Positions 1 through 10,141 are shown, counted from the first letter of the stretch. The stretch is DNA of 64,000 bases from Rhynchospora pubera (GCA_028095005.1 CM051462.1:129756752-129820751), one strand, 5' to 3'. Program-made: numbers and translations. The notes: a model not told the origin generated them from the sequence alone.

Positions 1-3000
1 ATTAGCTGTTTTTATGATGGCTTAACTCACCTAACCCGTCAAAATGTGGACAATACTGCAGGTGGATCGCTTTTAAACTTGGGAAGTGCAGCGGCAATTG
101 ACTTGGTTGAGAGGATGGCTCTTGCACAAACAAACTACTCGACAAGGACTCAACACCAACCTCGTGGGATGCTCGAACTAGACAAAACAACTCATCTACA
201 ATCTCAAATCGATGCACTCACGACCTTGATGAAGAAAATGAATGACAAGAAGTCCACCCCCGTGGCTCAAGTCCATTCGTGTCAACTTTGCGATGAAGAG
301 GGACATTTGGCTCCCCAATGCCCTCGTCTTCAACAAAATGAGCCCGTAGAAGAGGAAGTCAATGCCATTGGCAATGGGCCGTCTTACTTCCCTCCCGTTG
401 GATACAAGGATAGGCGCAATCATCCGGGCTTCTCATACGCGAACCCAAATGGCGCGGCCAATCCGGGTGTTCATTTGAACAAAGGAGGAAATCAACCAAA
501 TCAACCATCTCCGCATCGAATTCAGGTTGACAACTTCATGCGTGATCAAGGGATATGGAACAACAAGGTTCATACCGAGCTTACGAGGATAGGCGAACTC
601 CTAGAACAAGTGGTGCACAAACAAAACTCGGTGATTCATCAGCCGGGAAATGGAGTGATGACCAAAACTGGCATGTTTCCCAGTCAACCAGAGCCTAATC
701 CAAAGGCTGACGTCAATGCCATCACACTCAGGAGCGGCACAAATTACGATGGACCTGAAATGCCTGAAGAGCCAGCTTCAGACCCAGCATCAGCGACCCG
801 CAGGAATGACCAGCGGCCCGCTGAACCTGAGATGAAATTGGTTTCTGAAGAAGACAGTGGATTCGTGCTGGTTGACCCAGAACCAGCGGCCCACTCAACT
901 GACCAGCGGCCCGCTGATCCTGAGCCAGCCAAGCAACCAGACAAGGATGGAGCTGTCCATCAATTAACGCCGCGCCCCAATGTGCCTTACCCACAGAGAC
1001 TAGTCAAAACCAAGGAGAACAAGGAGTTCAGTAAGTTCTTGCAGGTCCTGAAACAACTCTCCATTACCATCCCATTCACGGACGCCTTGACCCGAATGCC
1101 AACTTATGCTAAGTTTTTGAAAGATATACTTAGCAATAAGAGGAAAATTGATGAATGCCAGACGGTGGCCTTGACTGAAGAATGCAGTGCTTTGATACTC
1201 AACAAGCTGCCACCAAAGATGCAAGATCCGGGAAAGTTTGCCATTCCATGCAAGATAGGAAGGGCAAGCATTAGAAGGGCATTGTGTGACTTGGGAGCAA
1301 GTGTGAGCTTAATGCCAAAGTCAATTTTCGATAAAATTGGAGTAGGGGAATTGCAAGACACTAGGATGTCTCTACAATTGGCTGATCGATCAGTGCGTTT
1401 ACCGCTTGGAGTCGTTGAAGATGTACCGCTACAAGTAGGTAATCTTTATGTCCCTTGTGATTTTGTTGTTGTAGACATGGAAGAGGACTTGGAGGTGCCG
1501 ATTATTCTTGGACGACCTTTCCTGGCCACTGCTGGAGCCATGATAGATGTTAAGAATGGCAGGATGTCCTTAGCGATCGGCGAAGAGAAAGTCGAGTTCC
1601 AAATTGACAAAGCAATGAAGATGCCCTCTCAACATGACTCTATCTTCATGGTGGAAGAACTCGACGGAATGGTGGAGGAGACAGTACTCAAACAGCTTAT
1701 AAGAGTGTTCAGCTTCATCTCCGACACCAGCGAAGAGATGGAAGAGGCAGACTGGATTTTCAATGAGATTCTGCAAGCAATTGAGCCTCAACCACCTCTC
1801 TGGATAGATGCCAGCGGCCCGCAGGCCTCTGCAGCGGACCGCCAGGCCGTATCAGTTCAGCTTAGAACTTCAACAGGAACAGTGCTCAGCCTGGATGACA
1901 CCTGCGACCCGCTGGGAACACCTGCGGCCCGCTCAGACCAGGAGCCAGAGCCACCAAAGCTGGAGCTGAAACAATTGCCCGACAGCCTAAGGTATGAATA
2001 CCTGGGCCCAGACCAGACCTATCCCGTGATAGTCAATGCAGAGCTTGATGAGGAACAGACGGAGAAGCTCTTGAAGGAATTAAGAGCACATAGGAGAGCA
2101 ATTGGCTATTCCATCGATGATCTCAAAGGTCTCGACCCAAAGATTTGCACACATCGGATATTGCTTGAAGATGGACACAAACCCTCTGTTGAACACCAAA
2201 GGAGGCTAAATCCAAACCTGAGAGAAGTTGTCAAGAAAGAAGTGTTGAAGCTACTGGATGCGGGTATAATCTATCCGATTTCCGATAGTGAATGGGTAAG
2301 TCCGGTCCATGTTGTGCCCAAGAAAGGAGGAACCACGGTAATGAAGACCGAGAATGATGAGTTGATTCAAACACGGGTAGTGACGGGGTGGAGGATGTGC
2401 ATAGACTACCGCAAGCTCAACACCGCCACGCGTAAAGATCATTTTCCTTTGCCTTTCGTGGACCAATTGTTGGAGCGTCTCGCCAATCACTCTTATTTTT
2501 GCTACTTGGATGGCTATTCCGGATTCTTTCAAATTCCAATCCACCCAAGTGACCAGGAGAAGACGACTTTCACATGCCCATACGGAACCTATGCTTATAG
2601 GAGGATGCCCTTTGGACTTTGCAATGCGCCCGCTACATTTCAAAGGGCTATGATGGCTATCTTCTCCGATTTCATTGAGAAGGACATGGAGGTTTTTATG
2701 GATGACTTCTCGGTTTATGGCACCTCATTTGACCATTGCTTAGCCAATTTATCGAAGATCTTGAAGCGATGCGAGGAGGTCAACTTGGTGCTCAATTGGG
2801 AGAAATGTCACTTCATGGTTCAAGATGGCGTGGTGCTTGGTCATAATGTCTCATCCAAAGGCATATCGGTGGACAAGGCCAAAGTGGAGGTCATAGAGAA
2901 GATGAAGAACCCAACTTGCGTGAAGGACGTGCGGAGCTTCCTTGGACATGCCGGGTTTTATCGGAGATTTATCAAAGACTTCTCTAAAATTGCAAAACCA

Positions 3001-4989
3001 TTGACTAATTTGACAATGAAAGATGTTGATTTCGAATTTGACTCAAATTGTGTTGGTGCCTTTTGTAGGTTGAAAGAAGCATTGGTCACCGCACCCATAT
3101 TACAACCACCGGATTGGAATCAGCCATTCGAGTTGATGTGTGATGCAAGCGACTATGCCGTAGGAGCGGTGCTTGGACAACGCAAGGACAAGAAACCATG
3201 TGTTATCTACTATGCGAGTAAGGTGTTAGATGAAGCTCAAATCAACTACACCACTACCGAGAAGGAGTTGCTAGCAGTGGTCTTTGCTCTGGACAAGTTT
3301 CGGCCCTACCTGGTCGGATCCAAAGTGATTGTGTATACGGATCACTCGGCTCTTAAATACCTCATGAGTAAGAAGGACGCCAAACCACGCCTAATTCGTT
3401 GGGTCCTTCTCCTACAAGAATTCGATTTAGAGATTCGCGACAAGAAGGGAACAGAGAACTCAGTGGCAGACCACCTATCCAGACTCAGATGGGATGAACC
3501 CCAACCGAAACCGATCAATGAGAGCTTCCCAGATGAGCATTTGATGGCAGTCAGCCCAGTACCAGCGACCCGCAGCCTGGCCCTGCGAGTTGACCAGGTG
3601 GAAGCGACCCGCCAGTCTGACCTGCGGATCACCCCAACACCTGCGACCCGCTGGGAAGTCCTGCGACCCGCTAAAACTGGGCGACCCCCATGGTTTGCTG
3701 ACTTTGCTAACTATTTGGCCACCGGTGTTCTACCTCCAGAGCAGACATATCAACAGAAGAAGAAGTTCCTTTCAGATGTCAAGTTCTACTTCTGGGAAGA
3801 CCCAATTTTGTGGAGGCTTGGAGTAGATGGAATGCTTCGAAGATGTGTTCCCCATGAGGAGATAAGTGACATTCTTGCCCATTGTCACTCATCAAGTTAT
3901 GGAGGTCATGCTTCTCACTCAAAGACAGCCACAAAGATACTTCAAGCAGGGTTCTACTGGCCCTCGATCTTCAAGGACGCCCGAGCTTTTGTGCTCACAT
4001 GTGATCAATGCCAAAGGATGGGTAACATTTCAAGTAGACATGAGATGCCATTGAATCCAATTTTGGAAGTGGAGGTGTTTGATGTGTGGGGGATAGATTT
4101 TATGGGGCCATTCCCTTCCTCTTGTAATTTTGAGTACATCCTTGTAGCAGTGGATTATGTCTCCAAGTGGGTTGAAGCCGTAGCATGCAAGAAGGCCGAT
4201 TCGGAAGCGGTGAGAAAGTTGTTCTCCAAGGTCATCTTTCCAAGATTTGGAGTTCCTAAAGTTGTGATAAGCGACGGGGGAAAGCATTTCATTAACCGCC
4301 AGTTCGAGAACTTATTGAAGAAACACGGAGTCAACCATAGGGTGGCTACCCCATACCATCCTCAAACTAGTGGGCAAGTCGAGATATCTAACCGTGAAAT
4401 CAAGAACATTTTGCAGAAAACGGTTGGAAGATCAAGGAAGGATTGGGCCCTCAAGTTAGATGATGCTTTATGGACGTACCGAACCGCTTATAAGACCCCT
4501 ATTGGCATGAGCCCTTTCAAGTTGATATATGGCAAGGCATGTCACTTACCCGTTGAATTGGAGCACAAGGCATATTGGGCCACACGAGCAATTAACTTTG
4601 ATTACAAGGAAGCGGGAGAGAAAAGGGTTTTGGAATTGCATGAGTTAGATGAGATCCGTTTGAATGCTTATGAGAATGCAAGAATGTACAAGGAACGAAC
4701 CAAGCAATGGCATGACAAGCGCATTTTGAGGAGAGAATTCAAAGAGGGAGATTTGGTTCTTCTGTTCAACTCAAGGTTGAGGCTATTCCCAGGCAAGTTA
4801 AGGTCACGATGGTCAGGTCCGTTCAAGGTTAAGAAGGTGTATCCGTTTGGAGCGGTTGAAATTTGGAGCGAGGCTCATGGAAGCTTCAAAGTGAATGGCC
4901 AACGTCTCAAGCTTTATATGGAGGATGTGTCGAGGAAGGACGATGCGGGGGTCATACGCTTCGTTAACCCGACACCTAGCGAGACGTAG
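1..4989 (+). CDS. Gag-Pol polyprotein of Athila element (5' partial)
   Basis: The frame is open from base 1 to the TAG at 4987-4989 (1,662 codons) with no break; the true start is upstream. In order: Gag C-terminus; a CCHC zinc knuckle (CX2CX4HX4C) at 280-321; a retropepsin-like domain about 1240-1560 with DLGAS, D at 1288; reverse transcriptase about 2210-2850 with FMDD at 2695-2706; RNase H about 3110-3480, first Asp at 3142; integrase with an HHCC zinc site (His 3880 and 3886 region, Cys 4000 and 4009) and a DD35E triad at 4096, 4273 and 4381. The C-terminal part has a GPF-like module and no chromodomain that I can see. Family knowledge: the protein packages RNA, processes itself, reverse-transcribes and integrates. 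The linkers at about 785-920, 1810-1935 and 3560-3675 carry a GC-rich motif in several reading frames. All key catalytic residues are present. Confidence 0.93.
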   Translation: MSCFYDGLTHLTRQNVDNTAGGSLLNLGSAAAIDLVERMALAQTNYSTRTQHQPRGMLELDKTTHLQSQIDALTTLMKKMNDKKSTPVAQVHSCQLCDEEGHLAPQCPRLQQNEPVEEEVNAIGNGPSYFPPVGYKDRRNHPGFSYANPNGAANPGVHLNKGGNQPNQPSPHRIQVDNFMRDQGIWNNKVHTELTRIGELLEQVVHKQNSVIHQPGNGVMTKTGMFPSQPEPNPKADVNAITLRSGTNYDGPEMPEEPASDPASATRRNDQRPAEPEMKLVSEEDSGFVLVDPEPAAHSTDQRPADPEPAKQPDKDGAVHQLTPRPNVPYPQRLVKTKENKEFSKFLQVLKQLSITIPFTDALTRMPTYAKFLKDILSNKRKIDECQTVALTEECSALILNKLPPKMQDPGKFAIPCKIGRASIRRALCDLGASVSLMPKSIFDKIGVGELQDTRMSLQLADRSVRLPLGVVEDVPLQVGNLYVPCDFVVVDMEEDLEVPIILGRPFLATAGAMIDVKNGRMSLAIGEEKVEFQIDKAMKMPSQHDSIFMVEELDGMVEETVLKQLIRVFSFISDTSEEMEEADWIFNEILQAIEPQPPLWIDASGPQASAADRQAVSVQLRTSTGTVLSLDDTCDPLGTPAARSDQEPEPPKLELKQLPDSLRYEYLGPDQTYPVIVNAELDEEQTEKLLKELRAHRRAIGYSIDDLKGLDPKICTHRILLEDGHKPSVEHQRRLNPNLREVVKKEVLKLLDAGIIYPISDSEWVSPVHVVPKKGGTTVMKTENDELIQTRVVTGWRMCIDYRKLNTATRKDHFPLPFVDQLLERLANHSYFCYLDGYSGFFQIPIHPSDQEKTTFTCPYGTYAYRRMPFGLCNAPATFQRAMMAIFSDFIEKDMEVFMDDFSVYGTSFDHCLANLSKILKRCEEVNLVLNWEKCHFMVQDGVVLGHNVSSKGISVDKAKVEVIEKMKNPTCVKDVRSFLGHAGFYRRFIKDFSKIAKPLTNLTMKDVDFEFDSNCVGAFCRLKEALVTAPILQPPDWNQPFELMCDASDYAVGAVLGQRKDKKPCVIYYASKVLDEAQINYTTTEKELLAVVFALDKFRPYLVGSKVIVYTDHSALKYLMSKKDAKPRLIRWVLLLQEFDLEIRDKKGTENSVADHLSRLRWDEPQPKPINESFPDEHLMAVSPVPATRSLALRVDQVEATRQSDLRITPTPATRWEVLRPAKTGRPPWFADFANYLATGVLPPEQTYQQKKKFLSDVKFYFWEDPILWRLGVDGMLRRCVPHEEISDILAHCHSSSYGGHASHSKTATKILQAGFYWPSIFKDARAFVLTCDQCQRMGNISSRHEMPLNPILEVEVFDVWGIDFMGPFPSSCNFEYILVAVDYVSKWVEAVACKKADSEAVRKLFSKVIFPRFGVPKVVISDGGKHFINRQFENLLKKHGVNHRVATPYHPQTSGQVEISNREIKNILQKTVGRSRKDWALKLDDALWTYRTAYKTPIGMSPFKLIYGKACHLPVELEHKAYWATRAINFDYKEAGEKRVLELHELDEIRLNAYENARMYKERTKQWHDKRILRREFKEGDLVLLFNSRLRLFPGKLRSRWSGPFKVKKVYPFGAVEIWSEAHGSFKVNGQRLKLYMEDVSRKDDAGVIRFVNPTPSET

Positions 4990-5844
4990 ATATGAGGGGT
5001 CGAGCTCGAGACCTTAAACGAGCGCTTCTTGGGAGGCAACCCAAGGGTTTTTCTTTTTAAAATTCATTTTATTTATTTTCAGTCAGTAAACCCAACAAAA
5101 AAAAAATTATAAAAATAAAAACAACAAAAAAATTAGAAAAATAAAAAATATATAAAAATAAGGGAGTGAAAGTTTTCAATGTAACTTGGCTTAATTCTCA
5201 GGTTTCCTGCTCTTCTGCGACACAACCAGCGACCCGCAGGACATTGAAGCGATCCGCCAGGCGTCATGCGACCCGCTGCTCCAAGCAAGCTTGGGGGAAG
5301 GAGGAGCGACCCGCTGACACCACCTGCGGTCCGCTGAAAAGATCTTAAATTTCAAATCTGACGGTTATCAAGGGTGTTTCTGACTTTTCACCACTCCATC
5401 TCTTCCAGCATAACAGTTTCGACCCTTACCCTCCTCTCTTGCGACCCAAGCCCTGCACCTGCGAACTCCACCGTTCTGCGCCTCACGAGCACCACCATTT
5501 CACCGGAGCCGTCGGTGACGTACCTCTCCGCCGCCTCATCGCATCCACGCATCGATTCATCGTCACAATCCCACAATTCGGCGTAGTAGGGTTCATTCTC
5601 CACTAAGCTAAGGTAACAACTCATTCCAAACCCTCCAACTCAATTCAAACTGGTACAAGGACCTAAAACCCAAACCAAACGGTACCACACTGGTCCCCAT
5701 CGGAAAACCCAAATTCTGGTCATCCTCAACCACCTCTCAGCCAGTACCAGCGACCCGCTGGGAAGTCCTGCGACCCGCTGATACTGGGCAAAATTGAGAC
5801 AGAACCCAACCAATTCAATCGAAAACAAGCCGAAACCTCTACAG
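4990..5844 (+). other. Spacer between pol and env-position ORF
   Basis: No long ORF with recognisable similarity. It holds a conserved small hairpin 34 nt after the pol stop, an A-rich stretch (about 5090-5165), and at least seven copies of the GCGACCCGC-type motif (about 5227, 5247, 5267, 5304, 5323, 5748, 5768). The pair at 5748-5780 repeats, almost word for word, the pair in the coding linker at 3641-3672. The C/T-rich stretch at 5380-5580 could be a leader for the next ORF. Confidence 0.6.
5025..5046 (+). other. Conserved hairpin after pol stop
   Basis: CTTGGG and CCCAAG form a perfect 6-bp stem around the loop AGGCAA. The same sequence and its flanks (GACCT-AAAC-AG-GCTTCTTGGG) recur on the minus strand at 14604-14626, just after the ORF of the second Athila-type element. 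Function unknown. Confidence 0.7.
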
Positions 5845-6324
5845 ATGGCTCCTAAAGTTTTCAAGAGAGGAGCTAGAGCAGTGAGATTGTTGCTGGGAGG
5901 GTCAGGGAGTGGCTCCTCTCAACCTCCAAGGAGAGAGTCACCTCCTCCAAGAAGGGAGGAGTCACCCCCGAATTTTGAAGAAGCGGAAAGAGAAATTTTT
6001 GGAGATGAGGGGACAGAGACAGAGGAAGAGCCGGTTCAAGAAACTGTTGACAGGGGTAAAGCTCCGATGGAGGAAGAACTTGAGAGTGAGGAGAGTGAGG
6101 AAGAAGAGGATGGGGATGGAGAAGAAGAGAGGGAGAGTGAAGCGGAAGGAGAAGAGGAGAGTGCTTCGGGGAGTGATTTTGAAGTTGAATATAGACAGGA
6201 GAAGAGGAGGATGAGAGAAGAAGAAGAGGATAGAATGGAAGTGGACCCGGACGTGGTTGAAACCACTACTCGGGCAGCAAGGAAATCACGGACAGCAGAG
6301 GAGGAACTCGGGGATAACCTATAG
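5845..6324 (+). CDS. Acidic ORF in env position of Athila element
   Basis: 159 codons from ATG 5845 to TAG. The N-terminus is basic (begins MAPKVFKRGAR), followed by a Pro/Arg/Ser stretch and then a long Glu/Asp/Ser-rich tail. I see no signal peptide or membrane segment, so it does not look like an envelope protein. Athila elements often carry an extra ORF here, sometimes called env-like; this may be a shortened or different version. ATG 5845 is the first ATG in the open frame. Low complexity makes the coding call uncertain, although the frame stays open through 480 bases ending 18 bases before the polypurine tract. Confidence 0.5.
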   Translation: MAPKVFKRGARAVRLLLGGSGSGSSQPPRRESPPPRREESPPNFEEAEREIFGDEGTETEEEPVQETVDRGKAPMEEELESEESEEEEDGDGEEERESEAEGEEESASGSDFEVEYRQEKRRMREEEEDRMEVDPDVVETTTRAARKSRTAEEELGDNL

Positions 6325-6330
6325 CTTCCC

Positions 6331-6342
6331 GCTTGGGGGGTT
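6331..6342 (+). promoter_or_regulatory. Polypurine tract of Athila element
   Basis: GCTTGGGGGGTT lies directly before the TG that starts the LTR. This is the expected site for plus-strand priming. It matches the AAGTTTGGGGGG tract next to the LTR of the second Athila-type element. Confidence 0.7.
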
Positions 6343-7943
6343 TGATAAATGATTTTCATACTTAGTATTTCAACCATTTATAGGTCTTAATTTCTTGATT
6401 TTATGTGCTTTTTCTAATGTTTAATGGTTAATTTAGGTTAGAAGCTAGGTACTGCCATGGTTGCTTCATTTTGTATAGGATCTACGCGATGTGGCTACTC
6501 GACTCGACATTTGGAGCGATTTCAGACTAGACCTGCGACCCACAGATCTCACCAGCGACCCACAGTGAAGCAGCGGGTAGCAGATGATGACTTGCGATTT
6601 AGGAGACTTCAGCGGGTCGCTAGATGCAGCAGCGGGCCGCTGGAAGATGTTAACCGACAGATAAAAATAGCCAGCCAGATTTGCTATCTTCTCCATAACC
6701 GTCTGAGCCAAATTTAGAGTCTCTACTTGCACGACCTCCACTTTTAGGGAACCGCCAATGAATGTTATATAAGGAGGAAGCGTTGAAGACAGAGGGGTCG
6801 GCAAATTAGAGGAAATATTTCTGGTGAAGGGAGAACGATTCTGCACAGGTCTAGCGGGTCGCCAGAGACATCTGCGGGCCGCTGTCGAGTAGCAGAAGAC
6901 AGAAAGGAAGGGATCAAGTTGCTCTTCTGTTGTAACTTTATTTCTTTCTTATGTTTTCTTTTCTCTTTGATACTTGGATGTTCTGTTTGATGTTTCATCG
7001 CGAGTAGATACCTTTTTAGGGGCCATGGCAGTGAACCTTTAGTTTATGAATTGATATTGTTATTTAGTTGATTTCTTAGTTGCATGTTGTGTTTTATTTC
7101 CTTTCTTTAATTTCTTATCTGATTGGAATTAATTGATTAGATTAGTTTGTTTGTATCCATCAAGTATAGGCCTTGCTTGATTAGATAGATAGTTAAGTCC
7201 AAGCTTCTCTAAGAAATTAATATCAATTGTGTTAACTTGAAGGGTTATAATCGAAAGATTAAACCAAGGCTGATTAACGCGAGTTATAAGTCTTTTCTAA
7301 CAGCGAAAGCGTAAGAATTCATAGGTTAGAAAGGTATAAACCCGTAGCAACTAGACCACGAAACGAAAGTTGAAGTTTAGTTCTACTTGATAGATTTGAA
7401 GTTAGTTGAATTGAATTCCAGAAACAAAAACGAGAGTTTGATCTGCAACACTTCAACAAAAACCCAACTCTATACACAAAGCAGCATTTAAATCAACTAA
7501 GTAATAGTCTCAACTTGACACCAGCGGGCCGCTGAGTGAACCAGCGAGGTGGTCTATGCCCGCCAAGTAGCCAGCGACCAGCTGATCTGTCAAGCGACCT
7601 GAGTCCACTTTAGCGGGCCGCTACGAAAGCCAGCGGGCCGCTAGGACTGGAATAAACTGAAAGAATTAGCATGTCTTAAGCCCCTAACTTCTAATTAACC
7701 AATTAATCCATCTTTACTGTATTCTGTTTTATTTAATATTTACTTAATTAAGTTGTTAATCTTGACACCAAACTCAACAATCTTGCAACCCTCTAGTTTA
7801 GTAGATTAAGTAAAATTGAAATTTAGTTATCTAATATCCGTCCTTGTGGTTCGACCCCTAAAATACTTAGACGATTATCATACACTTGCGATACAAATTT
7901 GAGTAGAATAGGGTATAATTCTAAAGCAAGAAAATCACCATCA
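6343..7943 (+). repeat. 3' LTR of Athila element
   Basis: Runs from TGATAAATGATT to ACCATCA (TG...CA), about 1.6 kb. The left edge is set by the polypurine tract; the right edge by the CATCA end that also closes the LTR of the second Athila-type element. It carries at least ten copies of the AGCGGGCCGCT-type motif, near 6532-6642, 6852-6883 and 7522-7643. The opposite LTR is outside the window, so the edges are inferred. Confidence 0.7.
6766..6774 (+). promoter_or_regulatory. TATA box in Athila LTR
   Basis: TATATAAGG about 420 bases into the LTR, a sensible place for the U3/R border. Inferred from sequence only. Confidence 0.5.
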
Positions 7944-8281
7944 ATATCCTAATTGAATCGCAATCCCGTTTGAGTTATGATAAATTAAGACTAGTGATCA
8001 CTCATCCAAGTACCCATTACAATAAATGTACGTACAGCTATCAATTTAAATCAACAAGTCATAGCACCAATTGCACTGGGACTACACGTTTTGCTCGCTT
8101 TAGACTCAAAAATAAGTACGCTTTTCATAATCAAATAGATTGATTAATTTATTTCCAAGCTTAGAGAACACTGGAAAACAACAATTTTCTTCTTAATTTA
8201 TCTCTTTAGAATGCACCATTCCGACAATAAGCCATAGAAACAGTGAAATTCGTTTCCTTGAGATATCGCGGGTATATATCT
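7944..8281. other. Flanking DNA right of the Athila LTR
   Basis: AT-rich, no gene seen. On the minus strand it would lie downstream of the putative leader exon at 8282 and could be the rest of an exon or an intron cut by the Athila insertion. A nine-codon ORF (ATGGCTTATTG... to TAA, minus strand, around 8215-8245) is present there. Confidence 0.4.
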
Positions 8282-8640
8282 ACTGCACCACAAAAAAGAA
8301 TCGAAGAAAGTAGCTACGGAGTGATCACGTTTTGGGTAGAGTTGGATTAAAATCAAAATTATCTTTACTACTACGCACAAAGAAAAAAAAAATTCCTATT
8401 TTAATTATCTTTAAAGGGGAAATGAAATAAATAAAGAATTTTATGTAAGAGAAGATGGATGCATATATACCTTGAGTCGCGCTAACACAGAAGAAGAGAT
8501 CTTTCGTTTAATCCTAGCTCTTTTTCTTGAGAACAAAAGCGGAGACGAAGGAGAAGGGGGGGAGAGAGAGAGAGAGAGAGAGAGAGAGGGTGGTGACTGG
8601 TGAGAAGTGAGAAGTGGGAAGAACAAAGAGTCGGACAGTT
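8282..8640 (-). other. Putative orphan 5' leader of a minus-strand gene
   Basis: Read on the minus strand, a CT-rich leader (8640-8472) ends in CTCAAG followed by GTATAT, a good donor at 8470. An acceptor GGTGCAG ends at 8283, giving a 188-base intron. CT-rich leaders with an early intron are common in plant genes. The rest of the gene is not seen; the Athila element starts 340 bases downstream and may separate the leader from its coding exons. I cannot identify the gene. An alternative is a fortuitous CT-rich stretch. Confidence 0.35.
8562..8588. repeat. (GA)n microsatellite
   Basis: Uninterrupted GA run, read as CT in the putative minus-strand leader. Confidence 0.9.
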
Positions 8641-9055
8641 AAACGGAGTGAGATTTATCGGGTTTAAGCCTTAAGGGTCAATATTGTATCTAGACAAAAC
8701 GACAAAAGAAGGTAATTTACATGCACACCCCGAATTTTACTGTTTTTGAATAAATAGTATGAATGAATGGTTTTACAAATTTTTCAATTATTCCAAGCGA
8801 AGCTAATTTTTTTTTTCCCGTGCATTAAATTAATATAAACTACGGGCACGTTTTAATGAAAATATACATACATAATATTTATGACGGAGCTGCTCGCACG
8901 TGCATGCCCATGCACGCTTAGAGTTTTTTTTTTTCATTTGAAATCATAGATACGTTGTTATGGTGCAAGAATTGCATACATAAGAAAATGAAAAATCTAT
9001 ATGCGTGAACTGATTTGAAAAGGTTTGTTTTGACTTCTAACATATACTATATATC
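8641..9055. other. Intergenic, no gene seen
   Basis: AT-rich DNA upstream of the putative leader. It could hold that gene's promoter; I see no clear TATA box. Confidence 0.5.
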
Positions 9056-9569
9056 TTCATTGCACGAAATAATTAAAAAATATAAATATATTCAAGAAAA
9101 AGATTTCTATGTTGTGCAAAATTTAACTTGCATTTATGATAGGCCAAAATTAAACCTGCATTTATAAAATGTCAAAAATCTTTTGACAACTTTTTCAATA
9201 TCCATTTAAGCAGCATTTGCATTCATTCATATATTTAATACAAACCAGTGCTCAATAATTCCCAATACCAAAAATCAAAAGATAATTACCATTAAAAATG
9301 CAAGATGGAAAAGATTAATATAGTATTAAATTCAATGTTTGTATATTCCATTAATTTACAGGTCATAAGAGTGTATATATATATAAATATAAATATATGT
9401 TTGCGCTGATGCGTATCTGTTTATTACGTGTACACAATCACAATTATTGTAATTGTGGACATGTGTCTTCACGGACGTTTTATAGTAACAGAAGGTTTTG
9501 AACGGATAAGTCATAGGATTTACCATACACAACACTTTGTGATATACGATGTTGCTTGTTGTTGGATAA
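9056..9569 (+). repeat. Local repeat, copy A (without MITE)
   Basis: Closely matches 19051-20049 and 20115-21157, from TTCATTGCA to TTGGATAA. It lacks the roughly 550-bp insertion of the other two copies: here AGTAACAGAA runs straight into GGTTTTGAAC. It therefore preserves the empty site. No coding capacity recognised; origin unknown. Confidence 0.85.
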
Positions 9570-9594
9570 ACAGCTATGCATCGCCGCAATTCAT

Positions 9595-10125
9595 AACAGA
9601 AGGAGCACATGAAACAATTCAAGTATCCTTCTGTTATGAGTTCCATCATGTACGTCATATTTGTGCACTAAGCAGTTGTCAAGTGGATACAATATCAGAA
9701 AAATATTTACACAATAATGAAAAAAATATCCTCGAGTAACTATGAGAAAGAGAGATATGTTTCTCATATGTTATGATAAAAGAGAGCTCGTGTAAGCTGT
9801 TACACTGATGTTAGATTTCGAAAAAGATTGATATAATTTGAAATCGCAATTAAGCTACATATTTCTACTAAAGAGTGGTGATGTAAGTTTAGAAGGTATT
9901 CTAAACAGAAAAGTATAATTGTTTCCGTTATCGAAGTGAAATACATAGCAACTTATGAAGCAACGGAAAAAAAAATAGTTTGTATCAAGAAGTTCTTAGT
10001 CAAGCTAACATGGTTCTGTGCATCTCGAACCATAACTTAGTCTTAAAGAACCCAATATCTTATCAGAGATCCAAATATGATCCCTGACAATATCACTTGA
10101 TCTCATATGATGGTGACGATAATAT
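9595..10125 (+). mobile_element. Copia pol fragment (RNase H region)
   Basis: Matches, in opposite orientation, about 44760-45300 in the Copia element at 42.7-52.4 kb. Shared stretches include GAGAAAGAG, ATACATAGCAACTT, GTAAGTTTAGAAGGT and CTTGATCTCATATGATGGTGA with small changes. It lacks LTRs and is broken by stops. It interrupts repeat copy A on its right side. Confidence 0.75.
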
Positions 10126-10141
10126 ATATATATATATATAT

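Larger units (their letters stand above)
1..7943 (+). mobile_element. Athila-lineage Ty3/gypsy LTR retrotransposon, 5' part outside window
   Basis: The order is gag C-terminus, protease, reverse transcriptase, RNase H, integrase, a long spacer with a small acidic ORF, a polypurine tract and an LTR, all on the + strand. The DLGAS protease site and the spacer between pol and the 3' LTR point to the Athila group, and the LTR resembles that of the second Athila-type element in this window (shared stretch around CCGTCCTT, then GTGGTTCGACCC or similar). The 5' LTR, primer site and start of gag lie to the left of base 1, so the 5' target duplication cannot be checked. ATATC at 7944-7948 would be the right copy. 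The gag-pol frame is uninterrupted, so the copy may be young. Confidence 0.9.

Noticed and set aside
5220..7640. Spaced GC-rich repeats considered as a CRISPR-like array
   Set aside because: Spacing is irregular, copies vary, and they lie in a plant LTR retrotransposon including its coding linkers.
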